Shown here in pieces: positions 10,631 to 21,656 of a stretch of DNA of 64,000 bases. The stretch covers positions 129,739,936-129,803,935 of the forward strand of contig QVOM02000034.1 of assembly GCA_003586115.2 (NCBI GenBank), written 5' to 3'. The first letter of the stretch is position 1, and the number at the start of each line of letters is the position of its first letter. Source of the DNA: Salvator merianae (Eukaryota > Chordata > Lepidosauria > Squamata > Teiidae). The notes beneath the pieces were generated by a model that was not told where the DNA came from, made no database searches, and saw only the letters and a list, made by a program, of their open reading frames with translations. The position numbers were made by a program, and so were the translations under genes.

Positions 10631-11746
10631 ATAACACTTTAAAATTGCATGTCACAAAAACCAATGCCACACAGTTTGTAGCTCTTCAAGCAGCTAAACA
10701 CACTTTACTGATCATAAATCTCAGGGGATGAACAAGAAAAAAAATGCCATTGTTGATCAGATTTAGTACTAGAATCCTATTGAATAATAATAGCATTACT
10801 GACACAATAACCAATTTGGAATAGCAGATTTCCAATATATTGTGCCATAGGAAACAATAAAGAATGACAATTTCCCTTCCAGTTTGCCAAATTTCTTGCT
10901 GCTTCAGTTGAACTTGAAGTATTACCCTGACATTACTTTACTCTCAAAATGACAAGCAGACAAGCAAAAATATTATAAAAGGCCAGGCTAAGCCACTTTC
11001 ACTCCTATTAAGTACGTCTTTTATAGGCAGTAACAGTAGTAATACACAAGGGTTCTTTTTTCTTTATTCCTAGAAGACACAGCTCAGGCTGTCTGTGCCT
11101 TTTGCAGATATTAAAAGATACCCAAAGGAAAGATACCTATTTAGGACAAAAGTTTATAACTGTCAGTCTCAAAGTAAATTTTCAGATTCAAATTCTTTAC
11201 AATTCTGCATCACACCATCTCAGTATTTATACAGATGGGCAAAAATCTGACAATACTATATAATACTGTATTTCCAACCACTGCTGCTCAACAAAGGCAA
11301 TTTAAAACATTTAGAACAGTATAGCCATTCCTTCTACAAGGCTATGGTTTGGTCCTCACAAACCACTGGTTTGAGCAAAATCATATTATGCAATTCCTTG
11401 TCATCTATGGAACAATATGGAGACCCAGGATTTTGCATTGTCTAGTACATTGGATCACCAAGCATATCAGGAATCTCCCTTCCACATGCTGTTGCCCCGG
11501 GCGACCTTGCTGTTCTGGTATACTGTCCAGAGCAACATTGCCCCTAGTTAACTTACGGAAGATAGCTGCACAACAGAAGGAAGGCCCAATCTACTAGTGT
11601 CATAACGGTGAGGTGGAGGAGTGGTTCCATCTATCAGTGTAAGTCAGTATGGCACTTTAGATGGCAAATCACATGAATGAATGTTTCCAAGATTGTGTTA
11701 AACAAGCAAAGCCATATTTTACCATTCATCTATAAGCAGAACCATG
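10631..11746. other. No gene recognised
   Basis: AT-rich, apparently unique sequence. The block at about 11680-11722 (CCAAGATTGTGTTAAACAAG and following bases) recurs diverged at 25912-25950, so at least that part belongs to a dispersed repeat. Confidence 0.4.
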
Positions 11747-12197
11747 TTACAGAGCAGGCATGTTCAGCCTGTGGCCTGCAGGCCATATGTGTCCCATGGA
11801 ACTGTCTGATGTGGCCCCCAACCTCAAACCTGATATAATTTTTAATTAATAAAAAATGTAAATATTCCACTGGTGAACTGTGACAGTTCAGCTATTCTAC
11901 AGTTTTATAATTTTTTCCTATCTCAGAACTGTAACTACTGATTACAAACTTTTCTGATTCGCGAAACCCTGGCTGTACACTACAGATTGAATACCACCTT
12001 GTGTTCACCTTCAATCATGTGCGACACCACACCCATCTTATGTCCTCCCCTCCAGTTGTGTACAACGCCACACCCACCAAACTCTGTGTGATTTTCTGCA
12101 ATTTAACACACTTCTGGGTCTTTCAAAATCTTTCCCGCATCATATTTGGACACCACAGAGAACAGGCATTTAGTACCTTCAACAACTTACTCAGGTT

Positions 12198-12506
12198 ATG
12201 TCTTTCAACTCAATGGTGAGAAATGTATCCAAAACAGTTAAGAAATGGGATTATAGTCAAGTGTCTCAGAATTTCAATGAAAGGTGGACAGAGTTATACT
12301 CCTATGTGGAAAATGATTCAAAACCTCTCTGCCTAACATGCCAGGAAACTTTTTTGGGTGTGAAGGAATATAATGTGAAAAGACATTATGAATCAAAGCA
12401 TGCAAAGAATTTTGAATCTCTTCAGGACCAATTGCGAACAGACAAGGTAAACTTACTTAAGAAGTCATTGAAATCACAGCAGTCTGTATTTAAGAGTGTC
12501 AGATGA
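12198..12506 (+). pseudogene. hAT transposase, N-terminal BED zinc finger part
   Basis: A 102-codon open frame with CLTCQETF, then NVKRHYESKH. The C-x2-C ... H-x4-H spacing is that of a BED zinc finger, which binds the transposon ends. The context 'W...Y.....D..PLCL.C......KEYNVKRHYESKHA' is shared by transposases related to vertebrate ZBED and GTF2IRD2-type proteins, which are domesticated hAT transposases. The frame ends in a stop at 12504-12506, and about 200 degenerate bases separate it from the catalytic part. Confidence 0.85.
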
Positions 12507-12705
12507 CGCAGACAGTGTTGTAACAGCGAGTTTTGTGATTGCCAAAATTATTGCAAAAAAAACGAAGTCTTTTTCAGACAAAGAATTCGTCAGAGTGCCT
12601 TTTAGTAGCTGTGGAATGCATGTGCCCTAACAAGATTGATATATTCAGAAAAAAAATAAGCCTATCTAGAATGACACGTGAAGAGTAGAGGAATTAGCTG
12701 AAAAT

Positions 12706-13236
12706 GTGGAAGAAACTTTGAGGAAGAAACTGGAAGGTTGCTTATGTTACTCTTTAGTGCTAGATGAAAGTGCTGACTTAACAGACAATACTCAGCTAGC
12801 TATTTTCGTTTATGGAGTGGACAACAAGTTGGAAGTATTGGAAGAACTTTTAGCCCTGTATCCACTGAAAGGGACTTTGAGGGGAGTCGATATTCTCAAT
12901 GCAACAAAAGCTATCCTCCAAAAATACCAGGTGAGTATCCAAGATCTCGTAGGAGTGATGATGGATAGAGCCCTGAGTATGATTGGCAAGAATTCAGGAT
13001 TTGTGGCACTTTTAGGAGAAGAACCAAATTTTCCGACTTTCATCACTTACTACTGCATTATTCATCAGGAAAATCTGTGTGCAAAATCCCTAGGATTTGA
13101 TAATGTAATGAAAGTGGTCACTGAGATTGTGAACTTTATCCAGGCAAAGGGTTTGAGTCACTGGCAGTTCCAAAGTTTTCTTGAAACTGAATATGATACA
13201 AGTCACAGTGATGTTGTCTACTTTTCTGAAGTGTGA
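12706..13236 (+). pseudogene. hAT transposase, catalytic core part
   Basis: A 176-codon open frame holds the first catalytic Asp block (SLVLDESADLTDNTQLAIFV), the second Asp block (VGVMMDRALSMIG, normally TTDGAPAM) and the C/H motif YYCIIHQENLC typical of hAT enzymes. The frame then runs into a stop at 13234-13236, where the conserved RW motif should follow. Reading continues in fragments to 13528 (WMADFAFLKDISSHLNELN, an expected hAT block) and to about 13990. The changed second Asp block and several stops show the enzyme is not functional. Confidence 0.88.
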
Positions 13237-13294
13237 TGGTTGAGCTGCGCGTAAGTGTTACTACGGGTTTCTGAAAGATGCCATCCAAGAATTC

Positions 13295-13528
13295 ATGACA
13301 GCAAAGGGCAAACTAGTAACTGAGTTTAACAATCCAGAATGGATGGCTGACTTTGCCTTTCTTAAGGACATCTCTTCTCATTTGAATGAACTTAACATTA
13401 AGTTTCAATCTAAAAATCAAGTACTGTACAATCTGGTCATCCACATCAAGGCTTTCAAAATGAAATTGGAACTGTACAAAAAACAACTGCAATGTCGAAA
13501 TCTAACTCATTTCAAAACCATGATGTAG
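13295..13528 (+). pseudogene. hAT transposase, post-core helical part
   Basis: A 77-codon frame beginning MTAKGKLVTEF and containing FLKDISSHLNELNIKFQ and KAFKMKLELYKKQL. This is the all-alpha segment between the second and third catalytic residues in hAT transposases of the GTF2IRD2/ZBED-like group. It is out of frame with the preceding piece and ends in a premature stop. The remaining C-terminal dimerisation region follows in fragments to about 13980. Confidence 0.8.
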
Positions 13529-14199
13529 CTACAGGCCGCAGAGTATGCTCCTCGTTACGTGGCTGTAATTAGTCAACTGAAGACTCAGTTCCAGGACAGA
13601 TTTGAGGATTTCATTTTGTAGGAGAAGGAAATGATGCTGGTGATCAACTCCTTCTCTGCAGATGTGGCCACTGTTCTAGGACATCTTCAGATGGAACTAA
13701 TTGAACTTTAGGCTAATTTAACGTTGAACTTAAAATCAAACACTCTGAACTATCCATCCTGGATTTTTTTCAGAAGTATTTACCGAAGGACAACTTTCCA
13801 AATTTAAGAAGAAAGGCAGCTAAGGTTTTCTCCCTGTTTGGAAGCACTTACCTTTGTGAACAACTTTTTTCAAGGATGAAGCATGCAAAATCAGAAATTA
13901 GATTAAAATTAACAGACTGTCACCTGGAACAGTCTCCGCTTAGCAATAACATAAAACCTGACATAGAGTCCCTTGTAAAAAGTAAACAAAGTCAGTATTC
14001 ATAATAGTATCATCCACTCCTTTTTGTAATTGTGATTAAACAGTGGGTATCCTAATTATTGTTTAAAATCTTAATTGTGCTATTCAAAATAAAAAATTCA
14101 AAATTCTGAACCATTTCATTTCATTGTGGCCTACGACCAGTTACCAGATCACTTAAGCGGCCCACACTCTTCAAAAGGTTGAGCACCTCGGTTACAGAG

Positions 14200-14760
14200 A
14201 ATCATGTTATACAAAGGATACCTGTGTATATAGTTTCTCCAGATGGCAACAATGCTAGAAGACTGGAGATGCATATGTTAAGTGCCTTGCAACCTATATG
14301 CATATTTGTAGCAACATAAAGACATCCATCCTTCAGAATGTAATCTATACGGCAGTGAGCATCACAGAATTTGAATGGTGGCCTACTCCACATAGACATT
14401 GTAAAATTCCACAGAACTGAATTCTGATCACTCTGTGCTATCCACAAGCAGAGGAGAAGAAAGAGAACAAATAATTTGTCCTGATCACCTCTCAGAAAAG
14501 TATTTCTTCAATACCTAAAAGAGATGCAGTCATTTTAAAGCTACAGGGTTTAGAGGCTGAAAGACTTGTATAGCATGGGCCTCCAACACTGGGGCAAGGG
14601 ATAGAAATTTGGGACCTTTTGCAGTATGACATTGGGAAACTCTGCCATTCTTGCAATGCAGTTTTGGTGGTGCTTTAGTTGTGGTGGTCTTGAAACTGGG
14701 TTACTCTATAAGTGTCTCAGAGAGAATTTGAATGCAACAGATCTAAAGCCCCCTCATTTT
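14200..14760. other. No gene recognised
   Basis: Nothing recognisable was seen between the hAT element and the following L2 tail. Confidence 0.4.
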
Positions 14761-14764
14761 CCCC

Positions 14765-15002
14765 AAATGTCCTAGAGCAGCCAGAATAATTCCGCAGTCC
14801 TGGAGCTGTCATATATACTTAGACACATGGTGAAGACACATCTCTTTTTCTTGGCCTTTGGCTGGAAATATCATCTTCCCCTCCCCTTTCAGACACTGGT
14901 ATTTGTTATTTTAAGTGAATACATTTTAACTGTATTTTGATATCCTTTTATACCTGAGACCTCTGGGTACAGGATGGAATAGAAATATAACATAATTAAA
15001 TG
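14765..15002 (+). mobile_element. L2-type LINE 3' end fragment
   Basis: The ORF2 C-terminal end reads in a broken frame ('MVKTHLFFLAFGW': ATGGTGAAGACACATCTC, then TTCTTGGCCTTTGGCTGG). A 3' UTR follows with GAGACCTCTGGGTACAGGATGG and a final AT-rich tail. The same order occurs at 61795-61975 (CTTTGGTTGGGG, then GAGACCTTTGGGCATAGGG). It is a 5'-truncated, dead insertion. Confidence 0.75.
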
Positions 15003-16979
15003 GGACAATTAAGGCATGTGGGATTGAATTCCTCCAATTCCGTACCCTCTTTAGGCAGTTTGTACTCATCAAACAGGAGTCCGACACATCCCTAGTTTTT
15101 TTTAATAGAGATATTCAAATACCCTCAAGCTGCGCTCATCTCCTGGTGACTACAGGTCCACATCATTTTCTTGGTAAAAGAAAGGGAGTTTCCATTGTTT
15201 TTATATTAAAAAGTTCTACTTTTAAAAGCCAACTAGTCAGTTGCTACACAAAAATAACTAACTCACTAATACAAGGAAAGGACCACGTACAGGAACAAGC
15301 AGAGTGAAATCATTTGGGAATGAAATACCATGTAGAAAGGTAAGAGCAGATGCCAAATGAAGAAGAGCACAGGCTTTATACACATTTAATAATTGCATAG
15401 CAGATAAAGTTTCAGCAGGTGCAGAAATTGGCTTGTTATGGATTAAGGGTTATAAGAACCTATGGGGAAATGATGGATTTGCTCCTTTTGGTGCAGCTTT
15501 GGCTTACAGTCAGAGCCATACTCATTTACTTGTTTAAGACTGCCAAAAGTTAATTAGGTACTTATGCTGTTAAAATGTGCAGAGTTTGTTAGCTTGGGAT
15601 ACAAGCTGAAACAATTCAAAGACCTTTCAATCACTAGTCTTTTCAGCTGTTTTTTTTTTAAAAAAATACAGGTGTTTACATGATTATTTCTTGTTCCTAT
15701 TAACAAATAAGGTTGGCAGGCTATGTTAAATAAAAGTGTGCTGCTCTGCAGATACCTTTTACTACTGCAGCTTTTAGGGGACTTATACGTTGAAGTTATG
15801 CCCCCTGTAAACAGTTTAGGGTAGATGGGCTGTTAAGTAACTTTCCTGATGTGCAGATTTCAACTAATTAAGACAGGATCTGACTCTGACAATGCAGAGG
15901 CTAGAGAACGTCAAATGGGACCTTCGGGGCAAAACAGACATTAATCTGCAGGAGTCCTTATGACCATTTCCACATTGAGTGGGCTTGTCCTGTACTATGG
16001 TAGTTTGCTCTAGGTAGCTGGCTGTAAGGGCTTTCCACATTGCAGACACCACACCCTGGCCTGGCTTCAAAGGCTGAGAATAAAAGTTCCTGGTCTTTGA
16101 AGTTGCCAACTGTTTTTTGTTTGTTTTTATTTGTTTGTTTGTGGTTAGGTGCTTAAGTAGCACACTTCCAGCATGGTTCCTGGGTACCTAGCAAAATGGT
16201 GCTGGGCTTTGTATGTTGGACCACAGCCTGCATGCTATCTAGGCTATCTAGGGTCTGGCATACCAGGGTACAATGTTTTGTTGACTGTTTGTAAGCAGTG
16301 CATGGTTTGAGCAGGATGCAGCATCATTTTGGCTCCTTATCCCACTTCAAGCCCTCATTCTGTGTAGATGAAACAGTCTATGACATACTAGTAGGGTCTA
16401 CTGGTATCTCAAATTGTGATGTTTTGATTTAATTTATTAATTTCTGCTCTGTATTATAGCTTTGTATTTTTTAAAACAAGGAAAAATATTTTAAAAAATT
16501 ATACAATCAATGTATCATGTATGAATAAAACAGCATAAAGTGCCAGATGGCCACTCAACAAGACCACTCTTGAGTCTAGCAAATGCTTTCTCAAAAGGGA
16601 AAGTCTATATTAGGTTACTGAAGAGGGGGCTGTTGTTCATTAAAAACAAACAAAAGAGCAAAAGTTATCATCCTACACCTGCTTTCATTGGCAGTAGCTC
16701 AGAAGTAAGACCTTCTCAGATAAGTGGCTATCCAGGACCCAGCTTGTTCTTAAAAGACCAGAAAATTACATTTTGGAACTCAGAAAGCAACTGGTAAGCA
16801 GCCCACATCCTTATGAAAAAACATAAAACACATTTGATAGCTTTAACATACTACTAATTCAATAAGGTAAAGATAATAAACCAGTCATAACAAAAGAAGA
16901 ATTTTCCATCCAGTTTCTTTGATGTAGTGAGAGACAAACACATAAAATAGCATAATCTTCACTGATTACAATTTGTACA
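15003..16979. other. No gene recognised
   Basis: Apparently unique AT-rich sequence. It includes a GTTT/GTTTT-rich low-complexity run at 16111-16144 and an A/T-rich run at 16425-16505. Open frames (15864-16163 minus, 16540-16797 plus) show no domain. Confidence 0.4.
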
Positions 16980-16981
16980 TA

Positions 16982-18434
16982 CAGTTGCAATCAAAATCAT
17001 TCATCCCCCATTGCAAATTAGGTTTATTTGCAGAATTTACAAACTGTAAGCTGTGTGCAAAAAGCAAACAAGAACAATGTAAATAGCTCAGCACAACTAA
17101 TATAACAAGTGGTTTCTCCAAATTCAACACAAAATGCTACTGTTAATGACTACTGCAGTTTCAGAACTATTCAGCCTCCTGAACAGAATTCCTCACAAGA
17201 GCACACATATGTATATCAGGTCAGATCTCAAACACACCTGATGCAACTAATCAAGGGCTTCATTAATTGCATCAGGTGAGCCTAAGGTTTTGTTGACTGT
17301 GACGTTTGATGGCATGTTAAAAGTATGGCTAAGTCAAGAGAATGGTTCAAAAAGATAAGAGAAGAGCTCATTGCCTTGCACAAACAAGGAAGAGATACAG
17401 TAGGAAGCATAGTTCGCAAGTTCAAAGTTAATGGAACAGTGGCTACACTATCTGGACGTGGCAGAAAGAGAAAGCTATCAGTGACTGCCACCAGAATCCT
17501 GAGGAGGAGTAAAACCCTTGAGTGACTGTAAAAGACCTGCAGCAAGATTTGGTGGCAATAGGCACTGAGGTTTCTTTTTTCACAGTAAGGTATTAAATGC
17601 TGAAGGTCATCATGCTCAAACTTCAAGTCATACATCTCTACTGACCAAAAAACACAAGACGAATGAAACAAACTGGAACTTTGGGGGCTTATGGATCAAT
17701 GGTATGTCTGAAGAAGGAAGAATAAAGCATACACTGAAAAGAGCACCCTGCCTACAGTGAAGCATGGCGGGGGTTCAGTGACGCTCTGGGTCTCCTTTGC
17801 TTCCTTTGACACTGGAAGCCTGCAGCATGTGGAGGGCACAATGGATTCATTCAAGTATCAGAAAATCCTAGGAAAAAATGTCATGCCCTTTGTGAGGAAG
17901 CTGAAGATTGTACCTTCCAACAGGACAACGATCCCAAGCATACCTCAAAATGGACCAAGGCTTGGTTTCAGAAGAAGTCCTGGAAGATTCTGGAGTGGCC
18001 ATCACAGTTGCCTGACTAGACCCAATAGGGATTTGGTGGGATTTGAAGAAGGCACTTGCACCACACAAACCCAAGAATATTAGGGAACTGGAGGCCATTG
18101 CTTATGAGGAATGGGCTAAGATTCCTACAGAACACTGCCAGAAGCTGGTGCCTCACCAGCTATGCATCACGTTTCCTGTAGATCAAAAGAACAAAAGGAT
18201 ACTCTACTAAGTACTAAAGCCGCTTGTCATGAAGGACTGGAATACTTCTGGGAGTGCAGTAGTCTTTAAAAGTGGCCTTTTGTGTTGAATTGGAGAAACC
18301 ACTTGTTAGATTAGTTGTGTTGAGCTATTTAAATTGTTCTTGTTTGATTTTTTTTTTGTAAACAGCTGACAGTTTGTACATTCTGCAAATAAACCTAATT
18401 TGCAATAGAGATTGAATTATTTTGATTGCAACTA
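16982..18434 (+). mobile_element. Tc1-like transposon with long terminal inverted repeats, inactive
   Basis: The left end starts CAGTTGCAATCAAAATCATT and the right end closes TTTTGATTGCAACTA, the last base changed from the expected G. Both are flanked by TA (16980-16981 and 18435-18436), the obligatory Tc1/mariner target. The inverted repeats are long, about 150-200 bp: TGCAAATTAGGTTTATTTGC on the left matches its reverse complement near 18383-18405, and AACAAGTGGTTTCTCC matches near 18290-18305. Remains of a single transposase gene lie between on the plus strand. A Tc1 element is normally about 1.6 kb; this copy is about 1.45 kb, in line with an internal deletion in the transposase. Confidence 0.93.
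17325..18215 (+). pseudogene. Tc1 transposase pseudogene
   Basis: The start is MAKSREWFKKIREELIALHK, the first helix of the paired-like DNA-binding domain, followed by a basic GRGRKRKL block between the HTH units. The frame stops at 17523-17525, and the second half of the DNA-binding domain plus the first catalytic region is scrambled or missing. The middle (17757 on) keeps the DDE landmark MKHGGGSVTLWVSF. The C-terminus, in another frame near 18020-18150, keeps 'WWDLKKAL' and 'EEWAKIPTEHCQKLV', typical Tc1 closing motifs. Several stops and frameshifts make it non-functional. Confidence 0.88.
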
Positions 18435-18551
18435 TACACATCATATGACAGGCTTTGTATACAGATATTTGTTCCATGTAGTTGCCTGGCCTTCCTATAT
18501 TCCTTAGGCTGGCTTCTTTTTCCAGCTTGCTCTTGAGTAGCGCACTTCAAT

Positions 18552-18929
18552 TGACGGAAGTCTTACTGGATCCCATGAGAAGAAGAGCAAAAAGAGGCTC
18601 GGAGGCAGAAACCCACTCTCATAGAGGAGGTTTATTTTGCTTGGTCCAGAGACAGAGTGCTTCGCCAATCTCATAAGCAAGGATGGATGATGGAATGGAT
18701 GGACAATGTACAGTTACACAGACATTACTTAAATACAAGAATCTACCAATCATAGATCAGACATTACTCTGCTGATTCTGCATAGTAACTGAGCAGATGT
18801 CTCCTTATCTAAATTGGTAATATACTAGCAGGTCACACTGACATTAGATTATGGTCACTATGACCTTTGCATATTCTAACAGCTTATATGTGAAATACAA
18901 AGTTCCACAGAAAGAAACTATTCCTGACA
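18552..18929 (-). mobile_element. Solo LTR of an endogenous retrovirus-like element
   Basis: On the minus strand this 378-bp stretch begins TGTCAGGAATAG and ends CTTCCGTCA, the TG...CA ends of LTRs. It is flanked by near-identical 5-mers (TCAAT at 18547-18551, TCAAA at 18930-18934). In sense direction it has a TATA-like ATTTAAG, then a polyadenylation signal (CAAAATAAACC) about 130 bases later, then a pyrimidine-rich GCCTCCGAGCCTC U5-like end. No internal viral gene lies nearby, which fits LTR-LTR recombination leaving a solo LTR. It contains no coding sequence. One TSD mismatch and the lack of a second copy keep confidence moderate. Confidence 0.62.
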
Positions 18930-18934
18930 TCAAA

Positions 18935-19289
18935 AAAAGAAAAGTCTAAATATATAGATTTGTAAGCATTTGACTGAAATGACATATAGAGACAAAAAAA
19001 GAATGAATTTATTTGAGTCTTATTCTTGAAGGGCTGGTTTAAGGTAACCTTTTAGCATGGTCAAACAGCAGCTTGTCAAAGACTATGAACAAAGAGAGAG
19101 ACCTCTCCAATATTTATATTTTCTATTCTCCCCACTCCCCACAAATCTTCTGTCAAGCACTTCTCTCCGTGCATTCAGGAGCTTAATAAAGGTCCATCTC
19201 TTCATCTAGACCTTTGGCTAAAGAAGCACCACTTCTCCTCCTCTGTGTATTTCTGTTTTCTTTAATTTTGTTTGTATGTTTTCTTTCTG
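18935..19289. other. No gene recognised
   Basis: AT-rich sequence between the LTR and the L1 relic. Part may be the L1 3' UTR on the minus strand. Confidence 0.35.
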
Positions 19290-21360
19290 TTGAATTAAAA
19301 CCAATACATTCCATATCAGTTGTGCAAATACATAATGCACAGTTTCTGTGCTTTCCAATCCTCTCCTGCCCTTCCCTTCCCTCCCCTCTTCCACTTTGGA
19401 CCCAGGCAGATCTTGGCAGAGTCGAGTAATTGCCTTTTTATCCTACTACAGATTCTACAAATCATAATATCCATTTATTGATGATCTCCAGGTTTTAATA
19501 TTTTGCTAGTTTCTTCTCATTCCATCCTTGTGAGGTGATGAATTTATTAATCATTACTTCTCATACTTGATTGTACCAGTTCTCTTGGGTTAGCCCTTCT
19601 GCATTCTTCCAATGCTTAGCTATTACATACCATGCAACATAAACCAGGAAATGAAGTAATACCTGATGTTGCTATGTTTGTTAATCTAAAATCTTGTAGT
19701 AAGTATATTTTAAAGTTAAATGGTAGTTTATTACTACTTTATTACTTCAGTCAGTTCTTTCCCTACTATTATCCAAAGGGTCTTTACTTTTGGACACAAT
19801 CACCACATATATAAATATGTAGGAACTCTGTGACAATCCCTCCAAATTCCAATGCCAGCACATTTTGTTATTCTTGTCAGCTGATAAGAAATCCTATATC
19901 AGTGAAATAACACTTTAGTAGTTATCTCCTTTATTTGCCTTCCATTTCTGTTGGGATTGTGCTATTTTATTTTATTTCTTTGCAATCATTTTAATCTAAC
20001 AAATTGACTTATGTTAGATTCCCATAATTATTTTAGGTTCAATAATGTAGTGAATTGTAGATCTATTAATATTTTGTATATTTGGGAGGTTAGCCCTTTC
20101 ATGGAGTTAAGGGAGGGCTTTTATTGTTGACTCAAAGGGGAATTTCATGGTTGTTATGACCTGTTTTATTTCTTGATAGTTTAAGAAGCTCTCTAATGTC
20201 AACCCTATGAGTCAATTTTTATCATCTGGTTCTAAAGTTTGCTTTATAGCCTCCTTTTTAATTTGACTCCTTGAATCAAAAGAACCCTGAATTCTAGTTA
20301 AGCCTTTAGGATGTAACCTTTCTTCCCATATCTGTTTATATATATCTGAGAGCTTAGCATGGTCATAAAGTTTCATCAAGGGACATGTTGCTAATATCAA
20401 TTTCTTTTGTCAGTTCAACCACACCTTATATTGATCCATAATTATAGGGTTGTTGGTTTTTATGTCCTTTTTATTATCCATATTCATGTATGGTATTATA
20501 TTTGAAATTGGTGCTGCCACTGTCTTTATGCTCCTCCATTTAAAAAGTGTGTTTCTCAGTCCCGTGCACTAAATGAGTTATTCTAAATGCTTGATAATAA
20601 GAGTGCTAATTCCAGCAGACCTCAACCACCTTTATCAAACCTTCTATATATTATATTTTTTGATAATCTCAATCTTTTGCTATTAAATATAAGATCCTTT
20701 ATGTGTTTGAATTTCACAAGTATGGGTACATTCTGGAATACAATAGTATTTTAGAAATTATCTTCATTTTGGTAACAGCTACCCACGTAACTTAAATAAA
20801 AAAAAATCACTGCTTGATGTCCCTTTTGGTAACGTGAATGAATGATGGAATTATAATTCAAATGTAACTTTGCTGGTAATTTGATAAACTTATCTGCAAA
20901 GCACATTCTCTCTACTGGTCCAACACTTCTTATTCCATAATTGTAAAGTTTAATAGATCATGCTGATGAGTTGTAAGTATCTTGGGAGTAAATTGGTGAA
21001 ATAAATATTTTAATTTCTCATTTTCAATACTAGGTGTGGTGTATAAGTCCCAAAAGAAAATCCTCATATCATTCATTATGTCTTTGTTTTTCTTATGTAT
21101 TACATTATTTTTTAATTTTAATTATGTATATATGATTTCTGTCTTTAATTTTTTTAGTCTACTTAGCTAAAAGTTTGAAATTCCTGTTCCATGTTGGTAA
21201 CTGTATATTTGCACTTTTACATATGTTTGAGTATCCAGCCATTCTATGTCTTTCCTTAATTTTTCAGCTTTTATATAGTTGTAGATTTTTTTGTATATCT
21301 TTTTGGCTTATGTCAATTGTCATATTAGGTTCTATCTGTGCTTTTTCATCTTTCCGCTTT
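19290..21360 (-). mobile_element. Decayed L1-like LINE, antisense, internally deleted
   Basis: Read on the minus strand, broken frames follow L1 ORF2 in order. First comes the linker before the RT ('RIFFWDLYTTPS', near 21045). Next is the end of the RT/thumb region ('KMKIISKILLYSRMYP', near 20770, and 'YYQAFRITHLV', near 20580). Then comes the C-terminal domain: 20400-20212 reads MILATCPLMKLYDHAKLSDI, and near 19880-19790 'CWHWNLEG...YIYMWWLCPKVKTLW' keeps the L1 C-terminal cysteine/tryptophan motif (usually C..C.....T..H.WW.C...K.FW). A purine-rich minus-strand tract at about 19365-19395 is in the place of the L1 3' UTR poly-purine run. Most of the catalytic RT is missing. Exact ends are uncertain. 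Confidence 0.75.
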
Positions 21361-21526
21361 ATGAAGCAGCTTTACACAAGGCCTCTCCTCTTAAAACCAC
21401 CCTCATGGTCTCATGGTCTCCCATACTATTATCACTTTCATGATAGCTTGGCTAGCAGAGCCTCTTCTGCTAGTCAAAGACAGCTTCCATAAGATCCCTG
21501 GGAACTGCACTAGCTGCTACCAGGGA

Positions 21527-21656
21527 ACACTGGGTCCACACTCTAAAGTGATTCCCTGGAGACTGTACTTCCAGGGAGAAGTCCCTGGCATAAAAATCAT
21601 TTTAAAAGGGAGAGTGCTTTAAAATGATTTCCCAAACGTTCCCAGCTGTGGACCAG
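21527..21656. repeat. Short fold-back repeat
   Basis: The left edge ACTGGGTCCACA matches the reverse complement of the right edge TGTGGACCAGT. Inside, AATCATTTTAAA and TTTAAAATGATTT form a second inverted pair (21594-21630). The size and symmetry suggest a small MITE-like element. No target duplication was defined. Confidence 0.4.

Larger units (their letters stand above)
11755..14191 (+). mobile_element. hAT DNA transposon, full span, inactive
   Basis: The element is bounded by a perfect 8-bp target duplication TTACAGAG (11747-11754 and 14192-14199), the hAT signature. Imperfect inverted ends read CAGGCATGTTCAGCC on the left and, reverse-complemented, CCGAGGTGCTCAACC on the right. Inside, in order, lie a BED-type zinc finger, a DDE transposase core and a hAT C-terminal dimerisation region, all on the plus strand but broken by stops and frameshifts. 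At about 2.4 kb it spans the usual length of an autonomous Charlie-like hAT. The C-terminal half (13720-13990) still reads FGSTYLCEQLFSRMK. It is dead as a transposase source, but the complete boundaries make it a good family representative. Confidence 0.92.

Noticed and set aside
12198..13528. Domesticated ZBED/GTF2IRD2-like host gene
   Set aside because: Stops and frameshifts throughout, plus intact transposon ends and 8-bp target duplications, mark an ordinary dead transposon.
17282..17671. 129-codon minus-strand open frame
   Set aside because: It lies antisense to the Tc1 transposase remains and shows no domain of its own.
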